In this document: piece after piece, positions 25,198 to 34,192 of the stretch
Layout: each line of letters opens with the position of its first letter
Position numbering within the stretch: the stretch's first letter is position 1
Assembly (NCBI RefSeq): GCF_003217775.1
Contig: NZ_QJVJ01000002.1
Span: forward strand, 620,001 to 684,000
Reading direction: 5' to 3'
Length of the DNA: 64,000 bases
Origin: Paenibacillus flagellatus
Lineage (GTDB): Bacteria > Bacillota > Bacilli > Paenibacillales > NBRC-103111
Position numbers and translations under genes: made by a program
The notes under the pieces: model-generated
What the model saw: the letters and a program-made list of their open reading frames with translations, nothing else
Databases searched by the model: none
What the model was told of the DNA's origin: nothing

Positions 25198-26073
25198 ATG
25201 GAATGTCTGGAATGGACGGTGGCGCCGCCGCCGCAGCTCGTGACGGTCGGGCGGGGCGTCTGGCAGCCCGGCATGCGGCATTTCGCCCGAACGTTCGGGC
25301 TGTACGACATCCTGTTCGTCCGCAGCGGCTGTCTGTACATGGCCGAGGAAGGGCGGGAATACGCGATCGGGCCCGGGCAGCTGCTGACGCTCGAGCCGGA
25401 GAAGCGGCATGTCGGGTACAAGGAATGCGAGGTCGAAACCGAGCTGTTCTGGATGCACGTTCGGCACGAGGCCCCCCAAGGGCGGGTCGCGGCGGACGAC
25501 ATTCCGTGGTCGCTCGTCCTTCGCAAAGGGACGGACAAGGATCTCGACCCGGCTCGCCGGCCGATCTACATGCCCAAGTACGGCAGCCTCGAGATGGAGT
25601 CGGTCTGGCCGATGCTGGAGGAAATGGTCCGGCTGCACGACGGTCTGTGCGTCGGGACGGTGCTGAAGCTGCAGGCGCAATACTTCCGTTTGCTCGCGAG
25701 CCTTCAGGAGCTCGTGCGCACGTCCGGACCCGAAAGCCGCTCGGGGAGGCTGGCCGCCGCCGTCGCCGCTTACCTGCGAAGCTGCGAGCGGGAGCCGTTC
25801 AAGGCGGAGCTGCTCGAGCGCCGGTTCCATTACCACATAGACTACTTGTCGCGCTGTCTGAAAAAGCATACCGGCATGAGCCCGGTCGAGTACGTGCGCC
25901 ATATCCGGATCGAAAAGGCGAGGCGGCTGCTCGAGCAGTCGCCGGAGCTGACGGTGAAGCAGATCGCCGAGCAGGTATGCATGCCGGACCCGAATTATTT
26001 CGCCCGGATGTTTCGCAAAGAAACGGGAATGTCTCCGGCGGCGTACCGGAAACGGCGGCACGGCTACGTGTAA
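25198..26073 (+). CDS. AraC-family transcriptional regulator with cupin sensor domain
   Basis: 291 residues. The N-terminal cupin-like half has the pattern YDILFVRSGCLYMAEEG, then GPGQLLTLEPEKRHVGY, as in sugar-sensing AraC proteins. Two helix-turn-helix motifs occupy about 185-288 (IDYLSRCLKKHTGMSPVEYV and ADPNYFARMF-like segments). It is transcribed away from the GHL6 gene, so that gene and its substrate are its likely target and inducer. A GAGGAGAGGGGGG run precedes ATG at 25198. Confidence 0.9.
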   Translation: MECLEWTVAPPPQLVTVGRGVWQPGMRHFARTFGLYDILFVRSGCLYMAEEGREYAIGPGQLLTLEPEKRHVGYKECEVETELFWMHVRHEAPQGRVAADDIPWSLVLRKGTDKDLDPARRPIYMPKYGSLEMESVWPMLEEMVRLHDGLCVGTVLKLQAQYFRLLASLQELVRTSGPESRSGRLAAAVAAYLRSCEREPFKAELLERRFHYHIDYLSRCLKKHTGMSPVEYVRHIRIEKARRLLEQSPELTVKQIAEQVCMPDPNYFARMFRKETGMSPAAYRKRRHGYV

Positions 26074-26139
26074 TAACAATTCCGATCCGAATGGTCGTAT
26101 ATTTGCGCAAAAGGAATAGGAAAGTGCCGGCATTCACGC

Positions 26140-26145
26140 TATAAT
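26140..26145 (+). promoter_or_regulatory. Likely -10 box of the pyrophosphatase promoter
   Basis: A perfect TATAAT lies 45 bp before the ppaC start codon. No good -35 box is seen 16-18 bp upstream (TAGGAA at 26117-26122). Confidence 0.45.
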
Positions 26146-26189
26146 GGTTTCGGAGCTTCCCATTCCATACTCGAATAAGGAGATTGATC

Positions 26190-27122
26190 ATGGACAAAAT
26201 TTTGATTTTCGGCCACAAAAATCCCGACACCGATACGATTTGCTCGGCGATCGCCTACGCCGATCTGAAAACGAAGCTCGGCCACAACGTCGAGGCCGTC
26301 CGCCTGGGCGACGTCAACGGGGAAACGCAGTTTGCGCTCAAGACGTTCGGAGCGGAAGCGCCGCGTCTCGTCGAGACGGTCGCGAACGAAGCGTCGGGCG
26401 TCATTCTCGTCGACCATAACGAGCGTCAGCAAAGCGCTCCCGACATCGAGAAAGTCCGCGTGCTGGAAGTCATCGACCATCACCGCATCGCCAACTTCGA
26501 GACGAGCGCGCCGCTCTACTACCGCGCCGAGCCGGTCGGCTGCACCGCGACGATTTTGAACAAATTGTACAAGGAGAACGGCGTCGCCATCGACAAGCCG
26601 ATCGCCGGTCTCATGCTGTCCGCCATCATCTCCGATTCGCTCCTGTTCAAATCGCCGACGTGCACGGAGCAGGACGTGGCCGCAGCCCGGGAGCTGGCGG
26701 ACATCGCGGGTGTGAACGCCGAATCGTACGGCCTGGACATGCTGAAAGCCGGCGCCGACTTGAGCGACAAGACGATCGCCCAGCTCATCTCGCTCGACGC
26801 GAAGGAATTTTCGATGGGCGGCAAAAAAGTCGAAATCGCCCAAGTGAACGCCGTCGACGTGAACGACGTGCTGTCGCGCCAAGCCGAGCTGGAAACGGCG
26901 CTTTCCGCCATCATCGCGGAAAAGGGGCTCGACTTGTTCCTGTTCGTCGTGACCGACATTTTGAACAACGATTCCGTCGGCCTCGCTTTGGGCAATTCGG
27001 CGCACGCGGTCGAGAAAGCGTACAACGTGACGCTGGCCGACAACAAGGCGGTGCTGAAGGGCGTCGTTTCCCGCAAATCGCAAATCGTGCCGGTGCTGAC
27101 CGAAACGTTCAATTCGCTGTAA
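26190..27122 (+). CDS. ppaC: Manganese-dependent inorganic pyrophosphatase (family II)
   Basis: 310 residues, the usual length. ATG at 26190 is 7 bp after ATAAGGAG. The DHH-family metal ligands are clear: [10 protein letters not shown] (His9, Asp13, Asp15), LVDHNE and VIDHHRI, with the C-terminal SRKSQIVP substrate-binding motif. It hydrolyses pyrophosphate to two phosphates in the cytosol and so pulls biosynthetic reactions forward. Monocistronic with a strong terminator. Confidence 0.96.
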   Translation: MDKILIFGHKNPDTDTICSAIAYADLKTKLGHNVEAVRLGDVNGETQFALKTFGAEAPRLVETVANEASGVILVDHNERQQSAPDIEKVRVLEVIDHHRIANFETSAPLYYRAEPVGCTATILNKLYKENGVAIDKPIAGLMLSAIISDSLLFKSPTCTEQDVAAARELADIAGVNAESYGLDMLKAGADLSDKTIAQLISLDAKEFSMGGKKVEIAQVNAVDVNDVLSRQAELETALSAIIAEKGLDLFLFVVTDILNNDSVGLALGNSAHAVEKAYNVTLADNKAVLKGVVSRKSQIVPVLTETFNSL

Positions 27123-27135
27123 GATTCGCCTACAT

Positions 27136-27166
27136 AAAAGGGACCGCGACGGCGGTCCCTTTTTTC
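27136..27166 (+). terminator. Intrinsic terminator after ppaC
   Basis: AAAAGGGACCGC (27136-27147) pairs perfectly with GCGGTCCCTTTT (27152-27163); loop GACG, followed by more T. Confidence 0.9.
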
Positions 27167-27196
27167 CATAGAAGCGAAGGAAGCCGCGCCGAGCCT

Positions 27197-28540
27197 TCAC
27201 GTCGCGAACGGCCGATCCTTCACGCCCGCGTAAAACCGCTCCCACCAGTCCTTCTCGAGACTCTCGTAGTCGGGCCGGCTCCCGGCCAGCTTGGCGAACG
27301 CCCGTTTCGCCGTCGCGAGCGTCTCCTGAACGCCGCCGAGCTGCGGCACGATCCATTTCCGGCCGATTTGCGCATGCAGCACCTCGTCCGCCCAATCGTA
27401 GTCGTGGAACGTCACGGCCAGCCCGTAGCCGGACGCCTTCGCCGTCTCCCATTCATGCTTTTTCCCCGTATCGCCGGGCATCAGGCCGAACTCGATGTCG
27501 TACAGGACGGCGTGCCGTTCGTCCGGCGTCAGCATCGTATTCAGCTCGAGCGAGAAGTTGATGCGGATCGGCAGCCGGGTCCAGTCGACGCCGTTTTTCG
27601 CGAAGGCGACCTCCCCCATCATCGAATGACGGGCCTCGTCCCATATTTGACGGCCCATGTCGACATAGTAGTCCCACGGCTTGTCGGGCGTTTCGGCCAC
27701 GATCGAGCACATCATCTCCGGCACGTCGATTTCCCGCAGCCTCTTGTAAAGGAGCGCCCACACCCGTTCCTTCGGCTCGCGTCCGCGGTCCGCATACGCT
27801 TCGTCCGCACCGAGCACGCTGTTGTGCAGATCGGCAAACCGGTCGTCGCGCCGCGGCACGAAGTCGTTCGCGAACGGCTCGGCCGCCCTCGGCTCGGGCA
27901 GCTTCGCTTCGTCCGCAGTCGGCTCCGGCTCGTTGCCGAGAATGCCGCGAGCGTGCCGGAGGTAGGCGTACAGGTGGGCGAACCAGGCGCGCCGCTCCTC
28001 CCGGCCGCGATCCGTGACGACGAGCGCGTCCAGCGCGGCGGCAAGCCAGTCGAACGTCTCCTCCTCCTCGACGGCGATCAGCTTGAGCATCCGGCACGTC
28101 GGATGGTCGACGAGCGGATTCGTCAGCGCGCGATGCGCCCGGTACGCCCGCAGCAGCGAGCTGCGGACGAACCAAAGGCCGGACAGCAGCTCCGTCGTCG
28201 TATTCGCGCGCAGCAGCTCGTCCATCAGCCGCTCCAGCTTGTCGTCGGGCGCCTTGTCCAGATGAAGCGGGGGCTCCCGCATTTCCGACACCCGCTTGCG
28301 GATCGCCGCGACGTGCTCGGCGTCCAGCCAGATGTGCAGGCTGAAGGCGCCCTTCGCCTCCCATTCCGGCGTCCGGTTCAGATGGCGGATCATCGTGTCG
28401 TACAGCCTCTTCTTCACGTAATGGATCCGCTTCAGCATGTTTACGTTGTCGTCGACGGGAAGTCCGGCGACGGACGCCTCCTCGACGTCGGCGATTCCGG
28501 CCAGGCTCGGGAGCCGGTTCGGGTGTGGGGTGGTCACCAT
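27197..28540 (-). CDS. Putative ferritin-like diiron protein of unknown function
   Basis: 447 residues, start at 28540 behind GAAGGAGGAATGC on the minus strand. I do not recognise the family by name. It is mainly helical and has two ExxH motifs, EARH (302-305) and EVLH (386-389), with acidic partners at suitable distances (E275 and E350). This is the E/ExxH ... E/ExxH pattern of carboxylate-bridged diiron four-helix bundles. The N-terminal 200 residues are also helical and acidic-rich (VEEEETFDWL, 157-166). It is divergent from an AraC regulator, so an inducible oxidase, hydroxylase or similar role is possible but not shown. Confidence 0.7.
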   Translation of the reverse strand: MVTTPHPNRLPSLAGIADVEEASVAGLPVDDNVNMLKRIHYVKKRLYDTMIRHLNRTPEWEAKGAFSLHIWLDAEHVAAIRKRVSEMREPPLHLDKAPDDKLERLMDELLRANTTTELLSGLWFVRSSLLRAYRAHRALTNPLVDHPTCRMLKLIAVEEEETFDWLAAALDALVVTDRGREERRAWFAHLYAYLRHARGILGNEPEPTADEAKLPEPRAAEPFANDFVPRRDDRFADLHNSVLGADEAYADRGREPKERVWALLYKRLREIDVPEMMCSIVAETPDKPWDYYVDMGRQIWDEARHSMMGEVAFAKNGVDWTRLPIRINFSLELNTMLTPDERHAVLYDIEFGLMPGDTGKKHEWETAKASGYGLAVTFHDYDWADEVLHAQIGRKWIVPQLGGVQETLATAKRAFAKLAGSRPDYESLEKDWWERFYAGVKDRPFAT

Positions 28541-28561
28541 GCATTCCTCCTTCGGATTCCG

Positions 28562-28582
28562 AAAAGTCCGATAAAAGTCCGA
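28562..28582. promoter_or_regulatory. 11-bp-phased direct repeat upstream of the diiron gene
   Basis: AAAAGTCCGA occurs at 28562-28571 and 28573-28582. The repeat lies in the divergent interval 22 bp from the start of the minus-strand gene. It could be a half-site pair for the AraC protein encoded opposite, though it is closer to the start codon than an activator site usually is. Confidence 0.35.
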
Positions 28583-28696
28583 CGCCTCGATACGGTCGTC
28601 ATGCCCCCATCTTACAACCCCGGCGCTGCGGCGGCATCGCCAAATCGGACTGATTCGTTATCCATTTCGACTGTCGTTCGACCGCGTGTTTTCCCG

Positions 28697-28725
28697 TTGT
28701 CCCTTGTACGAACGTTCGATATGAT
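28697..28725 (+). promoter_or_regulatory. Sigma-A-type promoter of the AraC gene at 28767
   Basis: TTGTCC (28697-28702) and TATGAT (28720-28725) are 17 bp apart, 42 bp before the start codon. Confidence 0.6.
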
Positions 28726-28766
28726 GAGATTGAACGTCCATTCCGACTGCCGAAGGAGGAGACCGA

Positions 28767-29648
28767 ATGACGAAGACATTGTCGTTGGGAGAAGCCGTCG
28801 TCGTGCCGTTCATCCGCCAAGCCGATTACGCGTCCCGGCTCCCGTGGTCGTACGGCGAGAGGAGGCTGCTCGATTATTTGATCGTTTACGTCGAACGGGG
28901 ACATTGCCGTTTCACCGTCAACCGTCGCGCCTATGAGCTGCATCCGGGCGATGTTTGCTTCGTTCAGCCCGGCGATTCGATCGCGCTGGAGGGGCTGACG
29001 GAGACGCGGACGCCGTTCGCGCATTTGGACTTCTTCTACAACCCGCTGCGGGAGCAATCGTTCCCGACGAGCGCGGGCATGACGAACCTCGACCGGTTCG
29101 CCGACCTGATGCAGCCCCGGCTGAACGACATGCCGGGCGTGGACGTCCCCGCCGTATTCCGGCCGCCGCAGCCGATGACGATTGTCGCTCCGCTGCTCCG
29201 GATGATCGGCAAGTGGAAGGAAGGCACCGTGATGGGCGGCATCGAGGCGCAGCGGCTCGGCATCGATCTGCTGCTCGAGCTGTTGCGGACGTTCGGAGGG
29301 AGATCGTCGGACGGCAAGGAAGCCCCGACCGCCATGATGGAGCGGGTGCTGTCCTACATGTCGCTTCGCCTGAACGAGCCGATCACCGTCAAGCAGATGG
29401 CGAGCCTGGCGCATTTGTCGCCGTCGCGCTTCACCGCCGTGTTCCGGGAGAAATACGGCGTCGCGCCGTATCGGTACTTGCTTCGACTGCGCGTGGAACG
29501 GGCGATCGAGATGCTGCGCGCGGGACCCGAGCCCGGTATCGGTCAAATCGCCGAATACTGCGGGTTCCGCAACGTCCAGCATTTCTCGCTCGCCTTCCGG
29601 AAGATGACGGGGAAGCCGCCGTCGGCCTACCGGGCAAAAAATCCGTAA
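28767..29648 (+). CDS. AraC-family transcriptional regulator
   Basis: 293 residues with GAAGGAGGAG before ATG at 28767. The N-terminal domain is a cupin (LIVYVERGHCRFTVNRRAYELHPGDVCFVQPG split over residues 34-66). The AraC helix-turn-helix pair is at about 190-290 (VKQMASLAHLSPSRFTAVFR and IGQIAEYCGFRNVQHFSLAF regions). It is divergent from the diiron protein gene, its probable target. The following kinase gene starts 83 bp later and may have separate control. Confidence 0.9.
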   Translation: MTKTLSLGEAVVVPFIRQADYASRLPWSYGERRLLDYLIVYVERGHCRFTVNRRAYELHPGDVCFVQPGDSIALEGLTETRTPFAHLDFFYNPLREQSFPTSAGMTNLDRFADLMQPRLNDMPGVDVPAVFRPPQPMTIVAPLLRMIGKWKEGTVMGGIEAQRLGIDLLLELLRTFGGRSSDGKEAPTAMMERVLSYMSLRLNEPITVKQMASLAHLSPSRFTAVFREKYGVAPYRYLLRLRVERAIEMLRAGPEPGIGQIAEYCGFRNVQHFSLAFRKMTGKPPSAYRAKNP

Positions 29649-29731
29649 CGTCCGACAGGACAATGCGTTCTTCTGTAGAAAAGAAAAAAGGAAGTGTTGG
29701 AAAAATCGGGAACGCGCAACGGAGGGGTATA

Positions 29732-31552
29732 ATGGAACATGCGAGTGGAAGCTACAACATCTCGCTTGTGGCTTTATCGGTCATCATCGCAATCGTAGCA
29801 TCCTACGCATCGCTCGATCTGGCAAGCCGGGCCGGCCGGAATCGGGAGCCGTCGTCCGGGGGCCGAAGAACGGCACAATTGTCAGGCAGCGCCTTCGCAA
29901 TGGGGCTCGGCATATGGACGATGCATTTCGTCGGCATGCTGGCGCTTCGTCTGCCGTTTCCGGCCGTCTACCATGTCGGCTTGACGCTGCTGTCGCTGCT
30001 CATCGCGATCGGCTCGTCGTTCCTCGCCATTTTCCTGGTGAGCCGGCATCGGCTTAGCGCGAACCGCTTTATCGTATCCGGGATGTTCATGGGCGGGGGC
30101 ATCTCGTCGATGCATTACGTCGGGATGGCGGCCATACAGAGCGCGTTCGTCATCCACTACCGGCCGCTGCCGTTTTTCGCTTCGATCGCGATTGCGGTAA
30201 CCGTCTCGTATGCGGCGCTTTACACCACGTTCCGGCTGCAGAACGGGAACGATCTCGGCCACCGGAAACGACGGCTCGTGCCGGGCGCCGTTCTGTTCGG
30301 CGTCGCGGTGACGGGCATGCATTACATGGGCATGACGGCGTCCCATTTCATGTCGCCGCCGTCTGCGGCGCGGACGGACGCCTTCGCCAAAACGTGGGCG
30401 TTTCTGAATGCGACCGTCGACCCCGGCGTATTGTCCGTCTGGGTGGGAATCACGATCGGCATTCTGATCGCGATCCTGATCGGCGGCGCGTTCATCGACC
30501 GGAGGCTGGCGATGGAATCCGCGCGGATGAGCGGCCTCCAATTCGAAGCGCTGTTCGACGGCAACCCGGACCTGGTCTGCGTGTTCGATCTCAACGGCCA
30601 CATCATCGGCGTCAATCGGGCGTCCGAGCCGGTTATGGGCTATAAGGCGGACGAGCTGCTGCACCGTTCCAAGCGGCTGTTCATCGTTCCCGACCGGGTG
30701 GAGGCCGCGGACCGGCTGTTCGAGGAAGTGAAGTCGGGACAGGCGAGGCAGTACGAGATGAGCGTCATCCATAAGTCGGGGCACCCCGTCGATCTGAACG
30801 TGACGGCGATTCCGGTGCGCGACGGCGACGACGTGCTGGCGGTCGTCACGATCGCCAAAGACGTGACGGAGCAAAAGCGGGCCGAGGAGCAGTACCGCCG
30901 ATCGGACAAGCTGAACGTCGCCGGACAGCTCGCCGCGGGCGTCGCGCACGAAATCCGCAACCCGCTCACCTCGATCAAAGGCTTTCTGCACTTGATGCGA
31001 ACCGGCGGGGATCGAAAGGAATTGTACGATATCGTCCAGTCGGAGGTCGAACAAATCGACCGGATCATCACCGAGTTTTTGCTGCTGGCCAAGCAGCAGC
31101 CCGCGCAATATCGCCGAACGAACTTGGCGGATTTGCTGGACAACGTGCTCGCGCTGCTGAATGCGCAAGCCCATATGAACAATATCGAAATCGTGGCGAG
31201 CTTCGAGCCGGATATTCCCGACATTTGGTGCGACGACGATCAGATCCGGCAAGTGTTCGTCAATCTGCTCAAAAACGCGATCGAATCGATGACCGAAAAG
31301 GGGATGATCGTCTTGGAGCTTCGTAAAAAAGGGGACAAGGAGGTGTTGATTCGTATCGTCGACGAAGGCATCGGCATCTCGGAGGAGCTGAAAACGCGGC
31401 TCGGCGAGCCCTTTTACAGCACGAAGGAGAAGGGAACCGGTCTCGGGCTGATGGTTACCTTCAAGATCATACAGGAGCACAAAGGCACGATCCGCTACCA
31501 GAACGGGAACGTGCGCGGAACGGCCGTCGAGGTAACGCTTCCCGTCGAATGA
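29732..31552 (+). CDS. MHYT-domain sensor histidine kinase (sporulation-kinase-like output)
   Basis: 606 residues; ATG at 29732 with GGAGGGG upstream. The N-terminal seven-helix MHYT domain (1-265) shows all three signature repeats, MHFVGM, MHYVGM and MHYMGM, which are thought to bind copper and sense a gas such as O2, CO or NO. A PAS domain follows (about 270-385), then AHEIRNPLTSIKGF with His406 and an ATPase domain ending ETRLGEPFYSTKEKGTGLGL-like motifs. The AGVAHEIRNPLTSIKG form is that of the Kin-type sporulation kinases, so Spo0F may be its partner. No response regulator gene is adjacent. Confidence 0.9.
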   Translation: MEHASGSYNISLVALSVIIAIVASYASLDLASRAGRNREPSSGGRRTAQLSGSAFAMGLGIWTMHFVGMLALRLPFPAVYHVGLTLLSLLIAIGSSFLAIFLVSRHRLSANRFIVSGMFMGGGISSMHYVGMAAIQSAFVIHYRPLPFFASIAIAVTVSYAALYTTFRLQNGNDLGHRKRRLVPGAVLFGVAVTGMHYMGMTASHFMSPPSAARTDAFAKTWAFLNATVDPGVLSVWVGITIGILIAILIGGAFIDRRLAMESARMSGLQFEALFDGNPDLVCVFDLNGHIIGVNRASEPVMGYKADELLHRSKRLFIVPDRVEAADRLFEEVKSGQARQYEMSVIHKSGHPVDLNVTAIPVRDGDDVLAVVTIAKDVTEQKRAEEQYRRSDKLNVAGQLAAGVAHEIRNPLTSIKGFLHLMRTGGDRKELYDIVQSEVEQIDRIITEFLLLAKQQPAQYRRTNLADLLDNVLALLNAQAHMNNIEIVASFEPDIPDIWCDDDQIRQVFVNLLKNAIESMTEKGMIVLELRKKGDKEVLIRIVDEGIGISEELKTRLGEPFYSTKEKGTGLGLMVTFKIIQEHKGTIRYQNGNVRGTAVEVTLPVE

Positions 31553-31655
31553 AGCGCAGTGCGGGCGAAAACGGAGCCGAAATCGGCTGTTCCTTCCGCA
31601 GCCGATTCAAGGTATAGTAGGAATGACACAATATTTCACAAAATGGAGAGCAAAC

Positions 31656-32384
31656 ATGAATAATCGTTACGAGCTCGACATTGTCGGAGATTCCGACCGG
31701 ATGGAGGAGGCGGCCCGCGCGAGGCTGGACGAATGGCGGGGGCAGGCGGTGCGGATGGCCCGGCGTCTTCCGGAGCATGTATACGTCAACGGACCGGACG
31801 TTCGCGAAGTCGCCTTGACGTTCGACGACGGACCGGACGAGCGGGTTACGCCGGCGATCGCCGAAGCGTTGAGCCGCTACGGGGTGAAAGGAAGCTTTTT
31901 TTTCGTCGGCAGCCGAGTCGAGCGGCATCCGGACATCGTGAAGGCCGTTTATGAGGCGGGGCATCTCGTCTTGAACCATAGCTGGAACCATGACCGGCTG
32001 ACGACGCTCGGCGCCGCCGCGCTGCGAGACGATTTGCGACGGACGCAGGAAGCGATCTCGGATGCGATCGGGGTCCGGCCGGCCTTGTTCCGTCCGCCGT
32101 TCGGGGCGGCCGACGACAGCGTCGTCCTGGCGGCGGGCGAGGAAGGGTGCCGGACCGTGCTCTGGTCGCTCGATACGCTCGACTGGTCGCAAAAGGAGGA
32201 GGCGCATATTCGCTGGAACGTGGATAACTACGTGCGCAACGGTGAAATCGTGCTCATGCACTCGAGCCCGGGCTGTACCGAGACGGCCAAGGCGATGCCG
32301 CGTCTCCTCGAGTCGCTGCTCGAGGCGGGCCGGCGTCCCGTCGACCTGGGGCGGCTGCTCGGCCTGCCGGCTTACCTTACTTGA
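31656..32384 (+). CDS. Polysaccharide deacetylase (NodB homology, CE4)
   Basis: 242 residues. ATG at 31656 is chosen for GGAG 7 bp upstream; ATG at 31623 lacks a site. CE4 motifs: TFDDGPD with Asp57 and Asp58, NHSWNHD with the zinc-binding His108 and His112, RPPFGA (146-151) and a late LMHSS motif. It removes N- or O-acetyl groups from chitin-like or peptidoglycan sugars. There is no signal peptide or membrane anchor, unusual for a wall enzyme, so a cytosolic substrate or non-classical export must be considered. The last 8 bp overlap the convergent gene. Confidence 0.88.
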   Translation: MNNRYELDIVGDSDRMEEAARARLDEWRGQAVRMARRLPEHVYVNGPDVREVALTFDDGPDERVTPAIAEALSRYGVKGSFFFVGSRVERHPDIVKAVYEAGHLVLNHSWNHDRLTTLGAAALRDDLRRTQEAISDAIGVRPALFRPPFGAADDSVVLAAGEEGCRTVLWSLDTLDWSQKEEAHIRWNVDNYVRNGEIVLMHSSPGCTETAKAMPRLLESLLEAGRRPVDLGRLLGLPAYLT

Positions 32385-32676
32385 AGTAATCGTTCGTAAG
32401 CCCGATGCTTTCGAGCGCCTTCTCGTAGCCGATATTGAGCTGGAACACCATGTGCATGCTCGTCCGGGGCATGAGGCTGTCCATGATGGCGCGATGAATT
32501 CTCGGCTTCTTGTAGCGAAGGATGGAGACGAACTCCACGGTGGGCGGCACGAATTTTTTGATTTGGACGGTATCGCTCAGGAAATCCCGTATTTTTTGCG
32601 CGTTTTCCAGCTTGTCCGGCGTTTGGTTCAGCAGCTTGATATAAGCGGTAATGAGCGAAGACTTCTCGGGATGCAT
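32377..32676 (-). CDS. Small protein of unknown function
   Basis: 99 residues, not recognised. Mixed alpha/beta composition without membrane segments; notable are a central IKKFVPPTVEFVSILRYKKPRIH segment (40-60) and many Lys/Asn/Ile residues. That lower-GC codon choice differs from the neighbouring genes. AAAGGAA lies 11 bp upstream of the start on the minus strand. It overlaps the deacetylase 3' end by 8 bp in the convergent direction. Confidence 0.6.
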   Translation of the reverse strand: MHPEKSSLITAYIKLLNQTPDKLENAQKIRDFLSDTVQIKKFVPPTVEFVSILRYKKPRIHRAIMDSLMPRTSMHMVFQLNIGYEKALESIGLTNDYFK

Positions 32677-32789
32677 TTCGGATACGTTCCTTTTCGTTTT
32701 TTGAATCGTTTGTTAAGATTATAGCACAGATCGGACGAGGAGGCCGAAACCGGCATCCGGGCGCCGGGAAGAAAGGGAGGGATGGCGTC

Positions 32790-33059
32790 ATGGCGGTTTT
32801 GCTTCTATATTTGCTGGTCGTCAACGCGGTCGGATTTTTCCTGTTCGGCTACGACAAAGTGCGTGCGGTTCGAGGCGGCCGGCGCGTTCCGGAGAAGCGG
32901 CTGTTTCTGGTCGCGGCGATCGGGGGTGCCGCCGGCGCTTGGATCGCGATGCGGTCGTTCCGGCATAAGACGAAGCATGCGTCGTTCACATTCGGCATTC
33001 CGGCGTTGCTCGGAAGCAACGTCGTCTGCGTAGCGCTCCTGCTGAAAGTGATGCTGTAG
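32790..33059 (+). CDS. DUF1294-family small membrane protein
   Basis: 89 residues with three hydrophobic segments (about 3-18, 38-55, 68-87). GYDKVRAVRGGRRVPEKRL and the GGAAGAWIAM-R-x-x-R-H-K-T segment are characteristic of DUF1294. Function unknown; some members are fused to cold-shock domains. AAAGGGAGGG precedes ATG at 32790. Monocistronic. Confidence 0.85.
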   Translation: MAVLLLYLLVVNAVGFFLFGYDKVRAVRGGRRVPEKRLFLVAAIGGAAGAWIAMRSFRHKTKHASFTFGIPALLGSNVVCVALLLKVML

Positions 33060-33190
33060 CGGGCGACGGGCGCAACCCGGCGGCGGGCCGTTTCGCCGCA
33101 ACCGCCGGGCCGGTTTCATCGTATGAACACCCAAGAAATGTGGAAGTATGGGATACAGCAGTCCCATTCGATTCGAGGTGGTGGAGCATC

Positions 33191-34141
33191 ATGACCGGTC
33201 CGGGCTGGAGCTCGAAGGAATTCGGCAGCGTGGAGGAGGCGGCGTCGTACGTCGTCGACCTGCTCGGCCAATTTATCGGGGCGAACACGCTGTTCGTCGC
33301 CGCCAACGACCGAAAGACGAATCGCATCCTCAAAGCGTTCAATCGGGAGCAGGAGCTGGTAAGCGAAGGAACGGAGCTTCCGCTGCCGGAATCTTACTGC
33401 GGCGCCGTCTTGGCCGAGGGGCGGCAGTCGCTGGCGATCCGGAATACGGCGGATCATCCGCTTACGTGCGGCCTGGACGTGACGAGGAAGCTGGGCGCCA
33501 GAGCGTTTGCGGGCGTTCCGATCGTGCTGAGGGACGGCACGACGTACGGGACGGTTTGCGTCATGGATACCGAACCGCGGGATTTCGAGGAGAAGGACAT
33601 CCGGCTGCTGTCGGCGATGGCGTCGCTGCTCGCCTATATGATCGAGCTGGAGAACGCCGTCGTCGTCGACTCGCTGTCCGGGCTGTACAACCGGAATTTT
33701 GTCAACCAGTTTTTGCAGACGTGGAACAAAAACCGGCAATACGCCGTGCTTTACATCGATCTCGACGGTTTCAAGGCGGTGAACGATTCGTACGGGCACG
33801 AAGCCGGGGATCGGCTGCTGAAGCTGACGGCCGAGCGGTTCAAAAGCTGCGTGCGCGGCACGGACGTCGTGGCCCGGATCGGCGGCGACGAATTTTTGTG
33901 CGTGCTGGCCGACTACGACAGCGAGGAGCACGTCCGCCAAGTAGCGGATCGCATCTTGCAAAAGCTGGGCGAGCCGTACGGCACCGAATCCGGCCGGTCG
34001 GCGCTCATTACGTGCAGCATCGGCATCAGCCTGTACCCGGAGGACGGCGGCAGCTTGGAGGAAATTATACGCAAAGCCGATTTGGCGATGTACGAAGCGA
34101 AGGCGAGAGGGAAGAACAGCTATGCGGTCTTCGGAAGGTAG
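33191..34141 (+). CDS. GAF-GGDEF diguanylate cyclase
   Basis: 316 residues; ATG at 33191 lies 9 bp after AGGTGG. A GAF domain fills residues 1-145 (ANTLFVAANDRKTN, ESYCGAVL, GVPIVLRDGTTYGTVCV). The GGDEF domain follows, with LSGLYNRNFVNQ, the intact active-site GGDEF at 231-235, and a helix DLAMYEAKARGKN near the end. It should make cyclic di-GMP in the cytosol in response to a ligand bound by GAF. No RxxD inhibitory site was identified with confidence. Confidence 0.92.
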   Translation: MTGPGWSSKEFGSVEEAASYVVDLLGQFIGANTLFVAANDRKTNRILKAFNREQELVSEGTELPLPESYCGAVLAEGRQSLAIRNTADHPLTCGLDVTRKLGARAFAGVPIVLRDGTTYGTVCVMDTEPRDFEEKDIRLLSAMASLLAYMIELENAVVVDSLSGLYNRNFVNQFLQTWNKNRQYAVLYIDLDGFKAVNDSYGHEAGDRLLKLTAERFKSCVRGTDVVARIGGDEFLCVLADYDSEEHVRQVADRILQKLGEPYGTESGRSALITCSIGISLYPEDGGSLEEIIRKADLAMYEAKARGKNSYAVFGR

Positions 34142-34192
34142 CGGCGAAACGCCCGGGCGCCCCGCCCGCAATGTAGCGAAGGAGGCTTTTCG

